Shown: positions 20,301 through 30,729 of the stretch, piece by piece
Numbering within the stretch: position 1 is the stretch's first letter
How the letters are laid out: every line of letters starts with the position of its first letter
DNA from: Pleurodeles waltl
Lineage: Eukaryota > Chordata > Amphibia > Caudata > Salamandridae
DNA: 64,000 nucleotides
Assembly (NCBI RefSeq): GCF_031143425.1
Contig: NC_090450.1
Location: 217,569,442-217,633,441, forward strand
Reading direction: 5' to 3'
Position numbers and translations under genes: made by a program
Notes under the pieces: model-generated
The model's input: only the letters and a program-made list of their open reading frames with translations
What the model was told of the DNA's origin: nothing
The model's database searches: none

Positions 20301-21343
20301 AGTGGCATGTAGGGGGGCACAAATCAGGCCCCCCTATGCCACAAAAAAAAATATAAAAAAATACTTACCTCAACTTACCTTAAGTTCCCTGTGATGGGTC
20401 CCTCCATCCTTGGGCGTCCTCCTGGGGTGGGCAAGAGTGGCAGGGGGTGTCCATGGGGGCATGGGAGGGTACCTCTGGGCTCCTTCCGAGCCCACAGGTC
20501 CCTTAACGCCTGCCCTGACCAGGCGTTAAAAAATGACGCAAAAGCGGCTGGACGTCATTTTTTTTGACCCGCCCACTCCCGTGCGTCATTTTTGCACGGG
20601 AGTTTAAATAAGGCGCACATGCCTTGGAGTCATTTTTTAGACGGGAACGCCTACCTTGCATATCATTAACGCAAGGTAGGTGTCCACGCAAAAAAATGAC
20701 GCAAACTCCAAGATCTTTGGCGCTAGACGGGTCTAACGCCAAAGTATAAATATGGAGTTAGCTTTGCGCCGGATTTGCGTAAAAAAAAACGACGCAATTC
20801 CGGTGCAAACAGAGTATAAATATGCCCCTTAGTGTTTTCTTACACTCCCAGCGACCCTCTACACACTACACTAGGCCTGGGGTCCATTCGTGGTTCGCAT
20901 TCCACTTTTGGAGCATATGGTTTGTGTTGCCCCAGGCTTATTTTTCCCTATTCCATTCTATTGTGTTTTACAGTGTTTGCACTACTTTTCTAACTGTTTT
21001 ACTTACCTGATTTGGTTTGTGTGTATATATTTTGTGTATATTACTTACCTCCTAAGGGAGTATATCCTCTGAGATACTTTTGGCATATTGTCACTAAAGT
21101 AAAGTACCTTTATTTTTAGTAACTCTGAGTATTGTGTTTTCTTGTGATATAGTGCTGAGTGATATAAGTGGTATAGTAGGAGCTTTGCATGTCTCCTAGT
21201 TCAGCCTAAGCTGCTCTGCTATAGCTACCTCTATCAGCCTAAGCTGCTAGAACACCTCTAATCTACTAACAAGGGATAACTGGACCTGGCACAAGGTGTA
21301 AGTACCACAAGGTAACCACTATAAGTCAGGCTAGCCTCCTACA
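17389..21343. mobile_element. Long TG...CA element, probably a solo LTR, in LINE ORF1
   Basis: The ends are TGTAGGAAGGTAGCCT and AGGCTAGCCTCCTACA, short inverted terminal repeats with TG...CA tips. ATCTG is duplicated exactly on both sides (17384-17388 and 21344-21348). A 5-bp duplication with TG...CA tips is the hallmark of LTR retrotransposons. There are no gag/pol-like frames, no internal direct repeat and no primer-binding site that I can see, so a solo LTR of about 3.0 kb (after removing the MITE at 19916) is the simplest reading. A large non-autonomous element is the alternative. Confidence 0.7.
19916..20828 (-). mobile_element. 913-bp Harbinger-type MITE inside the TG...CA element
   Basis: The tips are GGGCCATATTTATAC and GTATAAATATGCCCC with TTA on both sides (19913-19915 and 20829-20831). 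It is the same family as 31089-32006, in the opposite orientation: both share ACAGGAGTCAT, CATGCCACT, AAGGTAGG-GTTCCC and a TGCGTCAAAAAGTATAAATA end. It is rich in foldback TGACGC/GCGTCA words. No coding capacity; presumably moved by a transposase of the H4 type. Confidence 0.85.
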
Positions 21344-21348
21344 ATCTG

Positions 21349-22005
21349 TAGATTCCACCTGCTCCCTTTCCTCAAACGTAACCTTCTTTGCCTTCTTTTT
21401 AGCGAGTCGCCGGTACCTTTTTTTCCCCATCTTTTTCCTTCTTGCTTTAGTTACTTTACTGACCTTTTCTAGATCGATTTTATTTTGTTCCTTTGACTTT
21501 AAGGATAAATTATCTTTGGGAAGGAAGATTGGGAATGGAGCCGCTCGAGGATTTAGAGCGGATTCCTTTTTCTGAACCTCATGTACAAATGGTGGAATAT
21601 TGCACGCTGAACTCATGCTGGAAAAGAGGTTGTCCAAAGAATATACCTCATTCGCTTGGGAGGCCAGATTCGCCAGTGTAGACTGCTTTATCCAGATGTG
21701 GGAACACCTGCTTGGGTTCCTTTATTGGAATGGTTGGACATGTCACCTATGTTCATCAAATCTCCAGCAATTGGGGAATGAAAACAGGTACCATTTGTGT
21801 TTAGACCCAAACCTTGACATATCTCCTTTATAGTTGTCTTGGCCGACTCGTCAGGAGGGTGGCTCACATTTTGATTTACTAGTAACATTTTTGGAATGGA
21901 AACAAGAATATCTTGATTGTGATCAGAATCTTTTATGGATTTTTCAAGAAGTTCCAAAATAGACAAAAGGATTCTTTCAAGGCGCTTAAAGGATTCAGAA
22001 AGGAC
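21349..22005 (-). pseudogene. LINE ORF1, middle part with basic region
   Basis: The minus-strand frame enters from the H2 border with VLSESFKRLERILLSILELL, a leucine-rich amphipathic helix suitable for the ORF1 coiled coil. After a frameshift near 21700 it continues with SLDNLFSSMSSACN and a strongly basic KARRKKMGKKRYRRLAKKKA block that could bind RNA or act as a nuclear signal. It ends EREQVEST at the ATCTG duplication. Position between coiled coil and C-terminus fits an ORF1 protein. Confidence 0.65.
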
Positions 22006-22543
22006 TATGGCCCTCATTACAACATTGGCGGTAAGTGGTGCTTACCACCATGCTGACTGCTGCCAACACACTGCAGCGGTATACCGCTACCCGTATTATG
22101 ACCCACACATAGAAATCTGCCACTATAGAGACACACACACAAGTCCACCAGCCCAAAGGTCAGTGATAAACTGGCATACCAAAACCCACACCTTTACGCC
22201 AACAGAAATACGCCCACAGCATCATGACCGCGCTCAATATCCACACACACTGACAAAACAACACCACATTGGACAATTCAAACTACACACACCTGACACA
22301 ATTACACACACCACACCCACCCAAACCCAAACACCCACACCAATATAAAATAAACACCCACACTACCCACAACCCTTTACAACCCAAAGGTTTTGGCAAG
22401 TGAGAGAGAGAGAGACAAGCCAGGAGTACCCACTGAATCTGAGCCACAAAACACCATCACCCACACACCATCCACGCACCTCACAGCACACACCCCAAGA
22501 CATCACCCCACACACCCTTACACATAGCATTCCCACTACTCCC

Positions 22544-23864
22544 ATGGCACCACAAAGACACCCCAGGTTCTCTGAGGAGGAGCTCAGGGTCATGGTGGAG
22601 GAAATCATCTGGGTAGAGCCACAGCTATTCGGATCACAGGTGCAGCAGACATCCATTGCAAGAAAGATGGAGCTATGGTAGAGAGTCGTGGACAGGGTCA
22701 ATGCGTGGGACTGCACCCCAGAACAAGGAATTAAATCAGGAAGAGGTGGAATGACCTACGGGGGAAGGTGTGTTCTGTGGTTGCAATACACCAGATAGCT
22801 GTACAGAGGACTGGCGGTGGATCCCCACCTCCTCCCCCACAACTAACAACATGGGAGGAGCAAGTCTTGGCGATCATGCGTCATGAGGGCTTGGCAGGGG
22901 TAGCAGGAGGACTGGACTCTGGTAAGTCAAATCTCTATTACTATCACCCCCACCTGCATACCAACACAAACCCCTACCCCTACCCTCACCCCATCACTCC
23001 ACCACCTCACATATACCCCACCATCACAACCCACTCATCCCAATACCAAGCCCAGCATGCAACACCACTGCATGGACCCCCATCACAGACCTGAAGAAGA
23101 CGCCCACAGTGATGACAGCAGCTCTGTACGCCTGGATCATGATGACCAACCTGGCCCATCAGGGACCTCTGGACAGTCAGTTACCCAGGCACAGTCCCAA
23201 CCCACCACAGAGCCTCCCCCCTCAGGCAACATTGCCACAGCACCCACCCAGCGGGCCCATCCTTCTGTCCCCAGGACACGTCAATCAGCAGTGTGTCCAC
23301 CACTACAGGGACCCCAGGACACCCCACAAACACAGGATGATCAGGGACCTGGGGTCAGTGGCAGTGGGCACACGATTCAGGGGACAGCGCACAGGACAAC
23401 AGGGAAGCTGGGAGGACTGCAGTGTGATAGGGGAGGACAGGCCCAGGGAACCGACTCTCCATGAGGCACTCACCAACATCCTGGGAGCCTACCACCATTC
23501 CCTGGAGACCATGGGCTAGATACTGGCCAAGTTGCAGGAGACCCAGCGGCTGCAGGAGGGACAGTACCTGGGGATCAGGGAGGACCTGCGGGACATCCAC
23601 AAAATCCTGGTCACCATTGCAACGGTGCTGGCAGACGTGGCCAACACCATGAGGGAGGCAGTGGCACACCAAAGGGCCCCTGATACTAGCCAAACCGAAG
23701 AACAGCCCTCCACCTCTGCAGACACTAGTGGCCAGGAGGCCCCGCCACAGGAACAAAAGGCCACCAGCACCCCACCCCCTGCAGAAGGAGAACCACCATG
23801 CAAACGGTCCATAAGAATCAGGCAGAAGCCGGAGAACATTGCCAAGACCCCCATCAGGAAATAA
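22544..23864 (+). pseudogene. H2 MybB, degraded
   Basis: ATG at 22544 opens MAPQRHPRFSEEELRVMVEE, then IARKMELW and a TAG at 22678-22680. Small deletions follow, but QIAVQRTGGGSPPPPPQLTT and WEEQVLAIMRHEGL are readable to a CTG|GTAAGT donor after 22921. The second exon starts near 23089 and carries EEDAHSDDSSSVRL, then in another frame LHEALTNILGAYHHSLETMG, a TAG at 23517-23519, and an intact helix and basic end up to TAA at 23862-23864. The domain order equals H1 MybB. Confidence 0.8.
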
Positions 23865-24058
23865 GACTCTCCTGATTGTCACCCTTGTGTCCCACTCTGT
23901 CACCCTGTCCACCTTCAACTGACATTGCTCCCCTTCCTATGCCTCCTATGCCCCCTTGGACAATGCACCTGTAATACAAAGAGAATGGATTCTACCCTGG
24001 ACTTTTCTCCATCAGCAACCCAGCCCATTGCAATACCCCCTCCACTTATAAGCACCTA

Positions 24059-24064
24059 AATAAA
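24059..24064 (+). terminator. Polyadenylation signal for H2 MybB
   Basis: AATAAA about 195 bases after the MybB stop, followed by CACC as in H3. Confidence 0.55.
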
Positions 24065-24352
24065 CACCCTTGGAACAAAATCAAATATGGAGTCTGACAA
24101 TTGTTTGACAAATGTATTAGTTACACAAACAGTAAACATTGCAATTCAAATGTACTGTAATATTTACATATTGACCTGTAGTGGGCAGCTGTAAACACAC
24201 CAGTAGCCAGAGTGGGGCACAGAGATCTGAAAATAGAGATGCCAAAGGGTACAGTAAGTGGCCATAGAAATTGGGAATTCAGGCTGCCATGTTCAATGTC
24301 CAACACAAAACTGCAATGGAATGTGAAGTTACAGTGTCTTACCAGTGTGTCA

Positions 24353-25440
24353 CTGGAAGTACTGTTGAATTTGTGTGGTTCTGTTGTCCACATCTTCTTC
24401 CTCTGCCTCCTCTTCGTCACTGTCCACAAGCTCCACCGCTGCCACATGACCATCCCCAGGCTCATCTTCCTTCAGAAAAGGCACCTGGCGTCTCAAGGCC
24501 AGGTTGTGCAACATGCAACGATGATCTGGCACACCTTCTTGGGACAGTAGTACAGGGATGCACCAGTCAGAAGGAGGCACCAGAATGCGGCCTTCAGGAG
24601 GCCAAAGGTTCGCTCAATGATCCTCCTTGTTCGCCCATGTGCCTCATTGTAACGTTCCTCTGCTCTTGTCCTGGCATTCCTCACTGGGGTAAGTAGCCAT
24701 GAGAGGTTGGGGCAACCAGAGTCACCTGCAAATATAGAGGGATAACTTTTAGCCACACACTCACCCTTAGGGCCAACCCCCACACCCATATACCTACATC
24801 AACTGGGTGGGGACCATGGGTTCACCTATTTGCCACACCCGGTGCCTCTGGAGTTGATACATCACATATGGGACATTGCTATTCCTCAAGATAAAGGCAT
24901 CATGCACAGAGCCAGGATACTTGGCATTGACATGGGAGATGTACTGTCCGCCAAACACACCATCTGCACATTCAGAGAGTGAAAGCTTTTTCTATTTCTG
25001 AACACTTGTTCATTTCTCCGTGGGGGGGACAAATGCACTATGTGTACCATCAATGGCACCAATGATGTTGGGGATATGTCCCAGTGCATAGAAGTCAGCG
25101 TTCACTGTGGCCAAATCCTCCACCTGGGGGAATACGATGTAGCTGTGCATGTGTTTCAGAAGGGCAGACAACACTCTGGTCAGCACGTTTGAGAATATAG
25201 GCTATGACATCCCTGATGCCATGGCCACTGTCGCTTGGAAGGAACCACTTGCCAGGAAATGGAGCACTTACAGGACCTGCATTAGAGGGGGGATACCTGT
25301 GGGGTGGCGGATAGCTGAGATCAGGTCTGGCTCCAAATGGGTACACAGTTCTTGGATTGTGACCCTATCAAGTCTGTAGGTCAGGATAATGTGCTTGTCC
25401 TCCATTGTCGCAAGGTCCACCAGTGGTCTGTACAAAGGGG
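24353..25440 (-). pseudogene. H2 transposase, multiply broken, with one intron
   Basis: Minus-strand translations give the full HARBI1-like order in shifting frames: ILTYRLDRVTIQELC, LEPDLISAIRHPTGIPP, SGSFQATVA, GAIDGTH (first Asp), then damaged sequence, then DSGCPNLSWLLTPVRN, RRIIERTFGLLKAAF (Glu) and IQQYFQ. A 110-base intron (24835-24726, GTGAAC...GCAG) sits in phase 1 of the Gly codon before DSG. Stops occur near 25270 and 25206, with frameshifts near 25012 and 24500. Not functional. Confidence 0.8.
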
Positions 25441-25729
25441 GGATGTCTCCATCTCCTATTCATCCTCAGTGGTTGAACTCTAGGGTGAAAAACAGTGAGC
25501 AGAAGGTCATATTCACACATATTTCCACATTAATATGCAATTTTTGCTTCACAGAAACAGTATGTGAACACGTAAGTCAGTTAATGTGCCAATGTCTGAC
25601 ATGACGCAGTTAGGTGCCATGGCCTGTGCCCCCCTGAAATGGCGGCTGCCAGACCTGTGAGGAGGGACAAGTAGAAATGAAGTAATTCCGCTGGTGTTGT
25701 GCGCCATTGCGACAGCGGTCGATGACCGC

Positions 25730-25845
25730 CGCACAACACCGCATGGGTTATCATTGGGCCCTATGGGTTCCAGGAGCCAATGGCGATGTACGCCGGCGGT
25801 GATGGTACGCACTGTCACGGACGTGCCCGCCATTTTCTATCTGTT
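25730..25845. promoter_or_regulatory. Bidirectional promoter between MybA and transposase (H2)
   Basis: Opposed ATTGG (about 25753) and CCAATG (about 25779) boxes, ACCGCC/GGCGGT words and CCGCCATTTTCTATCTG (25828-25844) occur in the same order as in H1. The MybA ATG is about 93 bases beyond the CCGCCATTTTC motif. Confidence 0.6.
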
Positions 25846-25923
25846 CACTCACTTGCTACCTCAACTTCAACAGAAGAGGACCTACACTGCAAGTGCTGCT
25901 GTGACCCGTGTCTGGAAGCAACC

Positions 25924-27634
25924 ATGGCTCGAGTGTCTGGAGAAAGGGCCCCTGCCTTCAGGAGTTGGAGAGACTGGTGGATGGGGTCCTATCCCAGTAC
26001 CCTTTACTCTCTGGTTCTCCAGTCAAACAGGTGAGTACACTGTGAGCATGATGCTTGGGCCATGAATGTATGGATTGCTGTGTGTGTAAGCCTCATGTAG
26101 GGGGGGTCTGAGGTGTCCTGGGCAGAGTGCTGCATGTATGGTGGTCAATATATGTGCATAAGGGGATGGGGGATATGTTGGGCCATGAGTATAACAGCCC
26201 GGACGGTATGACTAATACCTTTTCTGCTGTTCTTTTCTTGCAGGTCAGCGCCCATCAGAAAAAGGGTATTTGGCGTGCCATTGCCAAGGAGGTGCGGACC
26301 CTGGGGGTCTTTGACAGGCAAAGCACCCACTGCTGCAAACAGTGGGAGGATCTGCGCTGCTGGGCAAGGAAGATGGCGGAGGCCCAGCTGGGGCTGGCCC
26401 CCCAATGGGAAGGGGTGCCCATCGTACCCTGACCCCCCTGATGTTCCCCATCCTGGCGATGGCCTATCCAGAGTTAGATGGGCACTTGAAGGCATCACTG
26501 CAGCCACAAGGGGGTGAGTACAGATTCTGATTCATGACTTTGTGCGTGTTAAGGTATTAACTAGGTGGGGAATGTGGGCTGTGGGTGCCCCTAGGCCAGG
26601 GCGAACATGGCAGGGTATGTTAAATGATGGGCAAGCTCAGATGCACTCCAACCGCAATGATGCTAGTGGGCATCTACTACTGGGCAGGGTCCTGTGGGTT
26701 TCAGGTGTGCAGCTAATGGCATTAGGCATTGTACCCCATGGGCTGGTGACTAGCATTGTAACACGTAGTGCATGGCCTAGTGCATAGAGCTGTTCCCTGT
26801 GAGTTGTGTACGCCAACGGTAGTGTTGTTGCTGGCATTGACCAAGTGTATCCTCTGTCTCTCCCCAACCTCTTTTTTTTGTCCCTCTGTCCTTGTGTGCA
26901 ATAGCATCATCTGGCGGAGGAGCAGAGGCACCGGTGACGGAAGGAGCTGCATCCCACATGGTCCTGGAGGCCGAATCCACCAACGGTGAGGGCACCAGTG
27001 GGACGGAAGCAAGGGGAGCACCACGATGGAGACAGGAGGGGACACTACCGACAGAGACACCTCCTCCGATTGGAAGCTCCCTGGAGGTGGCGGACACCTC
27101 TGTGCCCACCCCAACTACAGGTACAGCTGCCACCCCCATACCAGAACCACCCTCCCAGCAGCCCCTCAGCGTGTTTCCCATGCCCGCTCACCCAGGAGGG
27201 TGGGCATCTCCTTCGCCCCAGGCACCTAAGGCCCTGCCCCAGTCAGACCTGCTGCCCTCAGTGAGGAGGCTATTGACCTCCTGAGATCCCTCACTGTTGG
27301 GCAGTCAACCATTCTGAATGCCATCCAGGGTGTAACAGGGCATTTGCAAGAAACAAATGCATACCTGGAGGGCATTCACTCTGGCGTGGCGGCCCAACAG
27401 AGAGCATTCCAGGCTCTGGCCAAAGCACTGATGGCAGCCATTGTCCCTGTCTCCAGTCCCCCCCCCTTCAACTTCCTCTCCCAGTCCCAATTCCCTCAAC
27501 CCCAGCCTATCCCAAGCACACCTTCACACCAGCAATCACCCAAATCAACACACATAAGTGGCCAGGCAAACACAAGCACCACACTTCATCTCACAGGCAC
27601 TCACACAAGCACCATCCACATGCAGACACACTAA
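25924..27634 (+). pseudogene. H2 MybA, degraded
   Basis: Exon 1 runs 25924-26030 (107 bases, 7 fewer than in H1 and H3, so frameshifted) to GTGAGT. Exon 2 runs 26244-26513 (270 bases, one short of H1) and reads VSAHQKKGIWRAIAKEVRTL, then HCCKQWEDLR. Exon 3 starts at 26905 after AATAG with ASSGGGAEAPVTEGAASHM, breaks near 27285, and regains the frame for NAYLEGIHSGVAAQQRAFQA up to 27634. The splice sites match H1 and H3, which defines the three-exon structure. Confidence 0.75.
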
Positions 27635-27895
27635 CATCCACTGCCTCCACTGTGTCCCCTCCTCCTCGTCGTCCACCTCCCTCCCACTAGCATCTCCACT
27701 CACACAGGCATGCACTACATCCTCATCCAATACCTCCACCACCAGCACGCCCATCACAACACACCCCTCACTGGCAGTCACCACCCCCACATCCATGCAC
27801 ACGTCCCCTGTGTCCTCTCCAACTGTGTCTGTGGAGGGGCCGAAACGCTTTGACCTTTTGATAAGGAGGTTGCAAGAAATATTAAGGCCCATATT

Positions 27896-28042
27896 TATAC
27901 TTTTTTAGCACCGCATTTGCGTCATTTTTTGACGCAAAAGTGGTGCAAACTTACAAAATACAATTGTGTTTTCTAAGTTTGCGCCTCTTTTGCGTAAAGA
28001 AATGACACAAATGCGGAGCTAAAAAAAGTATAAATATGGGCC
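27896..28042. mobile_element. 147-bp palindromic Harbinger-type MITE
   Basis: Tips GGCCCATATTTATACTTTTT and the exact reverse complement, TAA on both sides (27893-27895 and 28043-28045), and a foldback body of TGCGTCA words. It sits in the MybA tail of H2. Its tip equals that of H4 and of the 0.9-kb MITEs. Confidence 0.9.
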
Positions 28043-28413
28043 TAAGTGTATGGACTATGATTAGAGCACACATCTCTCCTTTAACAAGTAGTTAAGGAAA
28101 ATAGAAATTTATGATGTGATAGCTGTCGCAACCATCTCTTCTATGTGGATTGAAGTTTTAATACATTTAGAAAACCACATTTTTCAAAAAATCTTGGAGG
28201 TTGATGAAGACAGTTTCTGTATACGATTGTGTATATGTTTTTGTAGGTAATTGCGATGTAAGTCTACTGTTTATTATACATATGTTGATGTGTGTCCTTT
28301 TGGTTTTTATGTACAAAAAACGAAGCAAATAATTTTTTCGTAATTAAAGTACACTTTCAATTACCAATTTAGAAGCTAATTGTAAGGGCAGGAAGGGGCA
28401 CACAACGCCAGCC

Positions 28414-28660
28414 ATGGCACTTCAGCCGTCCGAAGCTGCAGGTAAAGGCCTGGAGGCTACCACCACCGCTGCCAGCACAGCCACCTGCACAGCAGCCAGC
28501 ACCGCCACCTGCACCGCGGCCAGCACCCCTACATGCTCCGCTGCCAGCAGCACCACTGCCAGCAGCCCCAGTGGGCAGCCATCCGAGGCTGCAGGTGAAG
28601 GCCTGGAGGCTACCACCACCACTGCGAGCACCGCCACCTGCAGCGCAGCTGGCATCCACT
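28414..28660 (+). repeat. 24-bp tandem repeat in H2
   Basis: About four consecutive 24-base units of the type GCCAGCACAGCCACCTGCAC plus AGCA, followed by a second partial block preceded by the same GAAGGCCTGGAGGC phrase. In one frame it reads as Ala/Ser/Thr/Cys octapeptides. This may be the decayed C-terminal part of MybA. Confidence 0.6.
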
Positions 28661-28784
28661 GAGCAGCCGTCACCAACGGCGAGCAGTGTGTAGTGGTGAC
28701 TACATGGGCTGCAGTGCCTCCTGGCCCCTGCAACATCTGTCGGTGTGACACACAGGTGAGAGACTGTGACCTTACCCCATCCAG

Positions 28785-29200
28785 GATGAAGCACACTTGG
28801 CACAAAGCCCCCTCCAGAACCAGTGGAAGAAGCTATCCACTCAGCCCCTCCTTGCCAGGATGAAGCACACTAGGCACAAGGCCCCCTCCAGAACCAGTGG
28901 AAAAAGCCATCCACTAAGCCCCTCATTGCCAGGATGAAGCACACTGGGCACAAGGCCCCCTCCAGGACCAGTGGAAGAAGCCATCCACTCAGCCCCTCCT
29001 TGCCAGGTTGAAGCACACTGGGCACAAGGCCCCCTCCACAACCAGTGGAAGAAGCCATCCACTCAGCTCTTCCTTGCCAGGATGAAGCACATTGGGCACA
29101 AGGCCCCCTCCAGAACCACTGGAAGAAGCCATCCACTCAGCCCCTCCTTGTCAGGATGAAGCACACTGGGCACAAAGCCCCTTCCAGATCCACTTGAGAG
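28785..29200. repeat. 74-bp tandem repeat in H2, about 5.5 units
   Basis: Unit starts at 28785, 28859, 28933, 29007, 29081 and 29155, each beginning GATGAAGCAC or a one-base variant: an exact 74-base period. Units differ at a few positions. It occupies the slot where H1 has a 29-bp repeat and H3 a 27-bp repeat. Its CCCCCTCCAGAACCAGTGG segment also occurs within the H3 unit. Confidence 0.9.
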
Positions 29201-29879
29201 ACTGTGGCTTTGCACTCCCCAGGACCAAGCAGTGGGCAAACCACCCACTTGAGAGACTGTGGCTTTGCACTCCTCAAGACCAAGCAGTGGGCATCTAGCC
29301 CCCCCAGGAGCAGTGACATTGTACCATCTTCCGGCTGAGGTGCCCCCCATTCCCTATCCCCCTGTGTTGCCTGTGTGTTTTCGACCTGATGCCCCTGCAG
29401 TGTTCTCTCCGTATAGAGGCAGGAGACAAGTGTGGCCTTGGCCTATGTGTAATGGCCCAGTGGGTCATGGAAATTCTGGAGTGGGCATTGTCCCTCCTTT
29501 TGTATATATTGTATATATTGTATATATTTTACTGACTGTTTATTGATTTAAGTATGTATTTATCTAAAACTGTACTATTACACAAATTTTACTCCATTCC
29601 TTTTGTCCTTGTGTTATCCCTGAGGGTTACAGGGTGCATATGTAATGTTGTTGCATCTGTTTGTGTGTATGGTGTTGGGGGTGGGGGTGGGGGTGTTGCG
29701 TGTTGTGTGTGTGTCACTCTCTTTTTCCTCCCCACCTCCCTTATGTGCTAGGTTCAGTGCTCAATGTGGTCGTCTTTGCCGGTGTTCGTGTTCCTGGTGT
29801 ATGAGAAGGTACAACAGCATTGGGAAAAAGTGCAGCTCGGTCTCCATGGCGTCGTGGTTCTTCCTTGAGTGTTGAGAGG

Positions 29880-30174
29880 TGAGTCATTTCCCTTCAGTGT
29901 TCTGTTTCCGCCATGTTTTTGATGGCGTTGGTACCGTCCAGGAAAAGCTGGCGAATTGGCGTGTTGTAATGCAGCGGGCGGTACATTGTCTTCCGTCTGG
30001 CTGTTGGCGGTTACCAATGCTGTGTTTGTTGCTACCGCCGTGGCAATCAGTATGTTAAAGTGACTGTTTGTGTTGGCGGTATCTGCCGTGGTCATGATTC
30101 CAAATTTTTTACCGCTGGCCTGTGGCGATGTTACCGTGGCTTTATCACCGACCGTCAGGGTTGTAATGAGGGCC
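29880..30174. promoter_or_regulatory. H2 right subterminal region
   Basis: Several GGCGGT and TACCGCC words, partly decayed to TGGCGA or TACCGT, next to the right tip. It is homologous to H1 5814-6020. Confidence 0.55.
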
Positions 30175-30177
30175 TAT

Positions 30178-30729
30178 TTGTTGATCTGGAGGACAGTTGG
30201 AAAAGTTCCCCGCACACACCGAATCCGGGGTTTCTGAAGATCTTATATCCAAAAGGAAGTGGTCCGAGGGAGTACTACTAAAAAGTTTTAGCATATGGGA
30301 ACCAGTATTAGATTGCGCAACTACGGCCGTTATTGGGATGGATTGAGGAACAATTCTGCGGCCAGACACCTCATCCGGATCAATATCGGGAAGGGTGAAT
30401 TCCATAATTTCAGCTAGATTGGCCATACTCAGGAGTGGGGAGGTGGAGACAACAGCTAATCCCTCCCTGACAGTAGTGCCCTCATCCGTCATATAATTTA
30501 AGTCATTGCCCTGGGTGGAACCTTGAGAGGTATTATTGTTGGTACCCAATGAATTTCCCGCCTTGACTGCCAATTTCTCACATGGGTCCTTTTGGAGAAA
30601 TGGGAGGATAGAGTTCAAACTTTTAGCATTTAGGTACTGAACATCCTTATTTCTTAAGGGGTTTGATTTAGTTTTTTTACAGGCCCGACTAAGGAATGTC
30701 CTACTCCTTCTCATGTGTTTAGAAGTCAT
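30178..30729 (-). pseudogene. LINE ORF1, N-terminal part
   Basis: The first ATG of ORF1 is at 30727-30729. The frame is open to the H2 border and ends NCPPDQQI. It begins MTSKHMRRSRTFLSRACKKT, very basic, then is polar and low in complexity. It continues in frame into the leucine-rich helix at 22005 when H2 is removed. This piece alone has no stop, but the full ORF1 has a frameshift near 21700. Expected role: an RNA-binding chaperone of the LINE particle. Confidence 0.65.

Larger units (their letters stand above)
22009..30174. mobile_element. H2: PIF/Harbinger transposon, opposite orientation to H1, degraded
   Basis: The tips are GGCCCTCATTACAACATTGG and the reverse complement GGCCCTCATTACAACCCTGA, with TAT on both sides (22006-22008 and 30175-30177). 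It is inserted in LINE ORF1; the ORF1 frame is restored by removing it and one TAT. The gene order is that of H1 inverted: MybB (plus, 22544-23864), transposase (minus, 25440-24353), MybA (plus, from 25924). Each gene has several stops or frameshifts. It holds a 147-bp MITE and a 74-bp tandem repeat. Confidence 0.9.

Noticed and set aside
28414..28662. 82-codon Ala/Ser/Thr/Cys-rich ORF as a separate gene
   Set aside because: A 24-bp tandem repeat in the decayed 3' region of H2 MybA.
28785..29200. CRISPR-like array
   Set aside because: Direct 74-bp tandem units without unique spacers, in a eukaryotic transposon.
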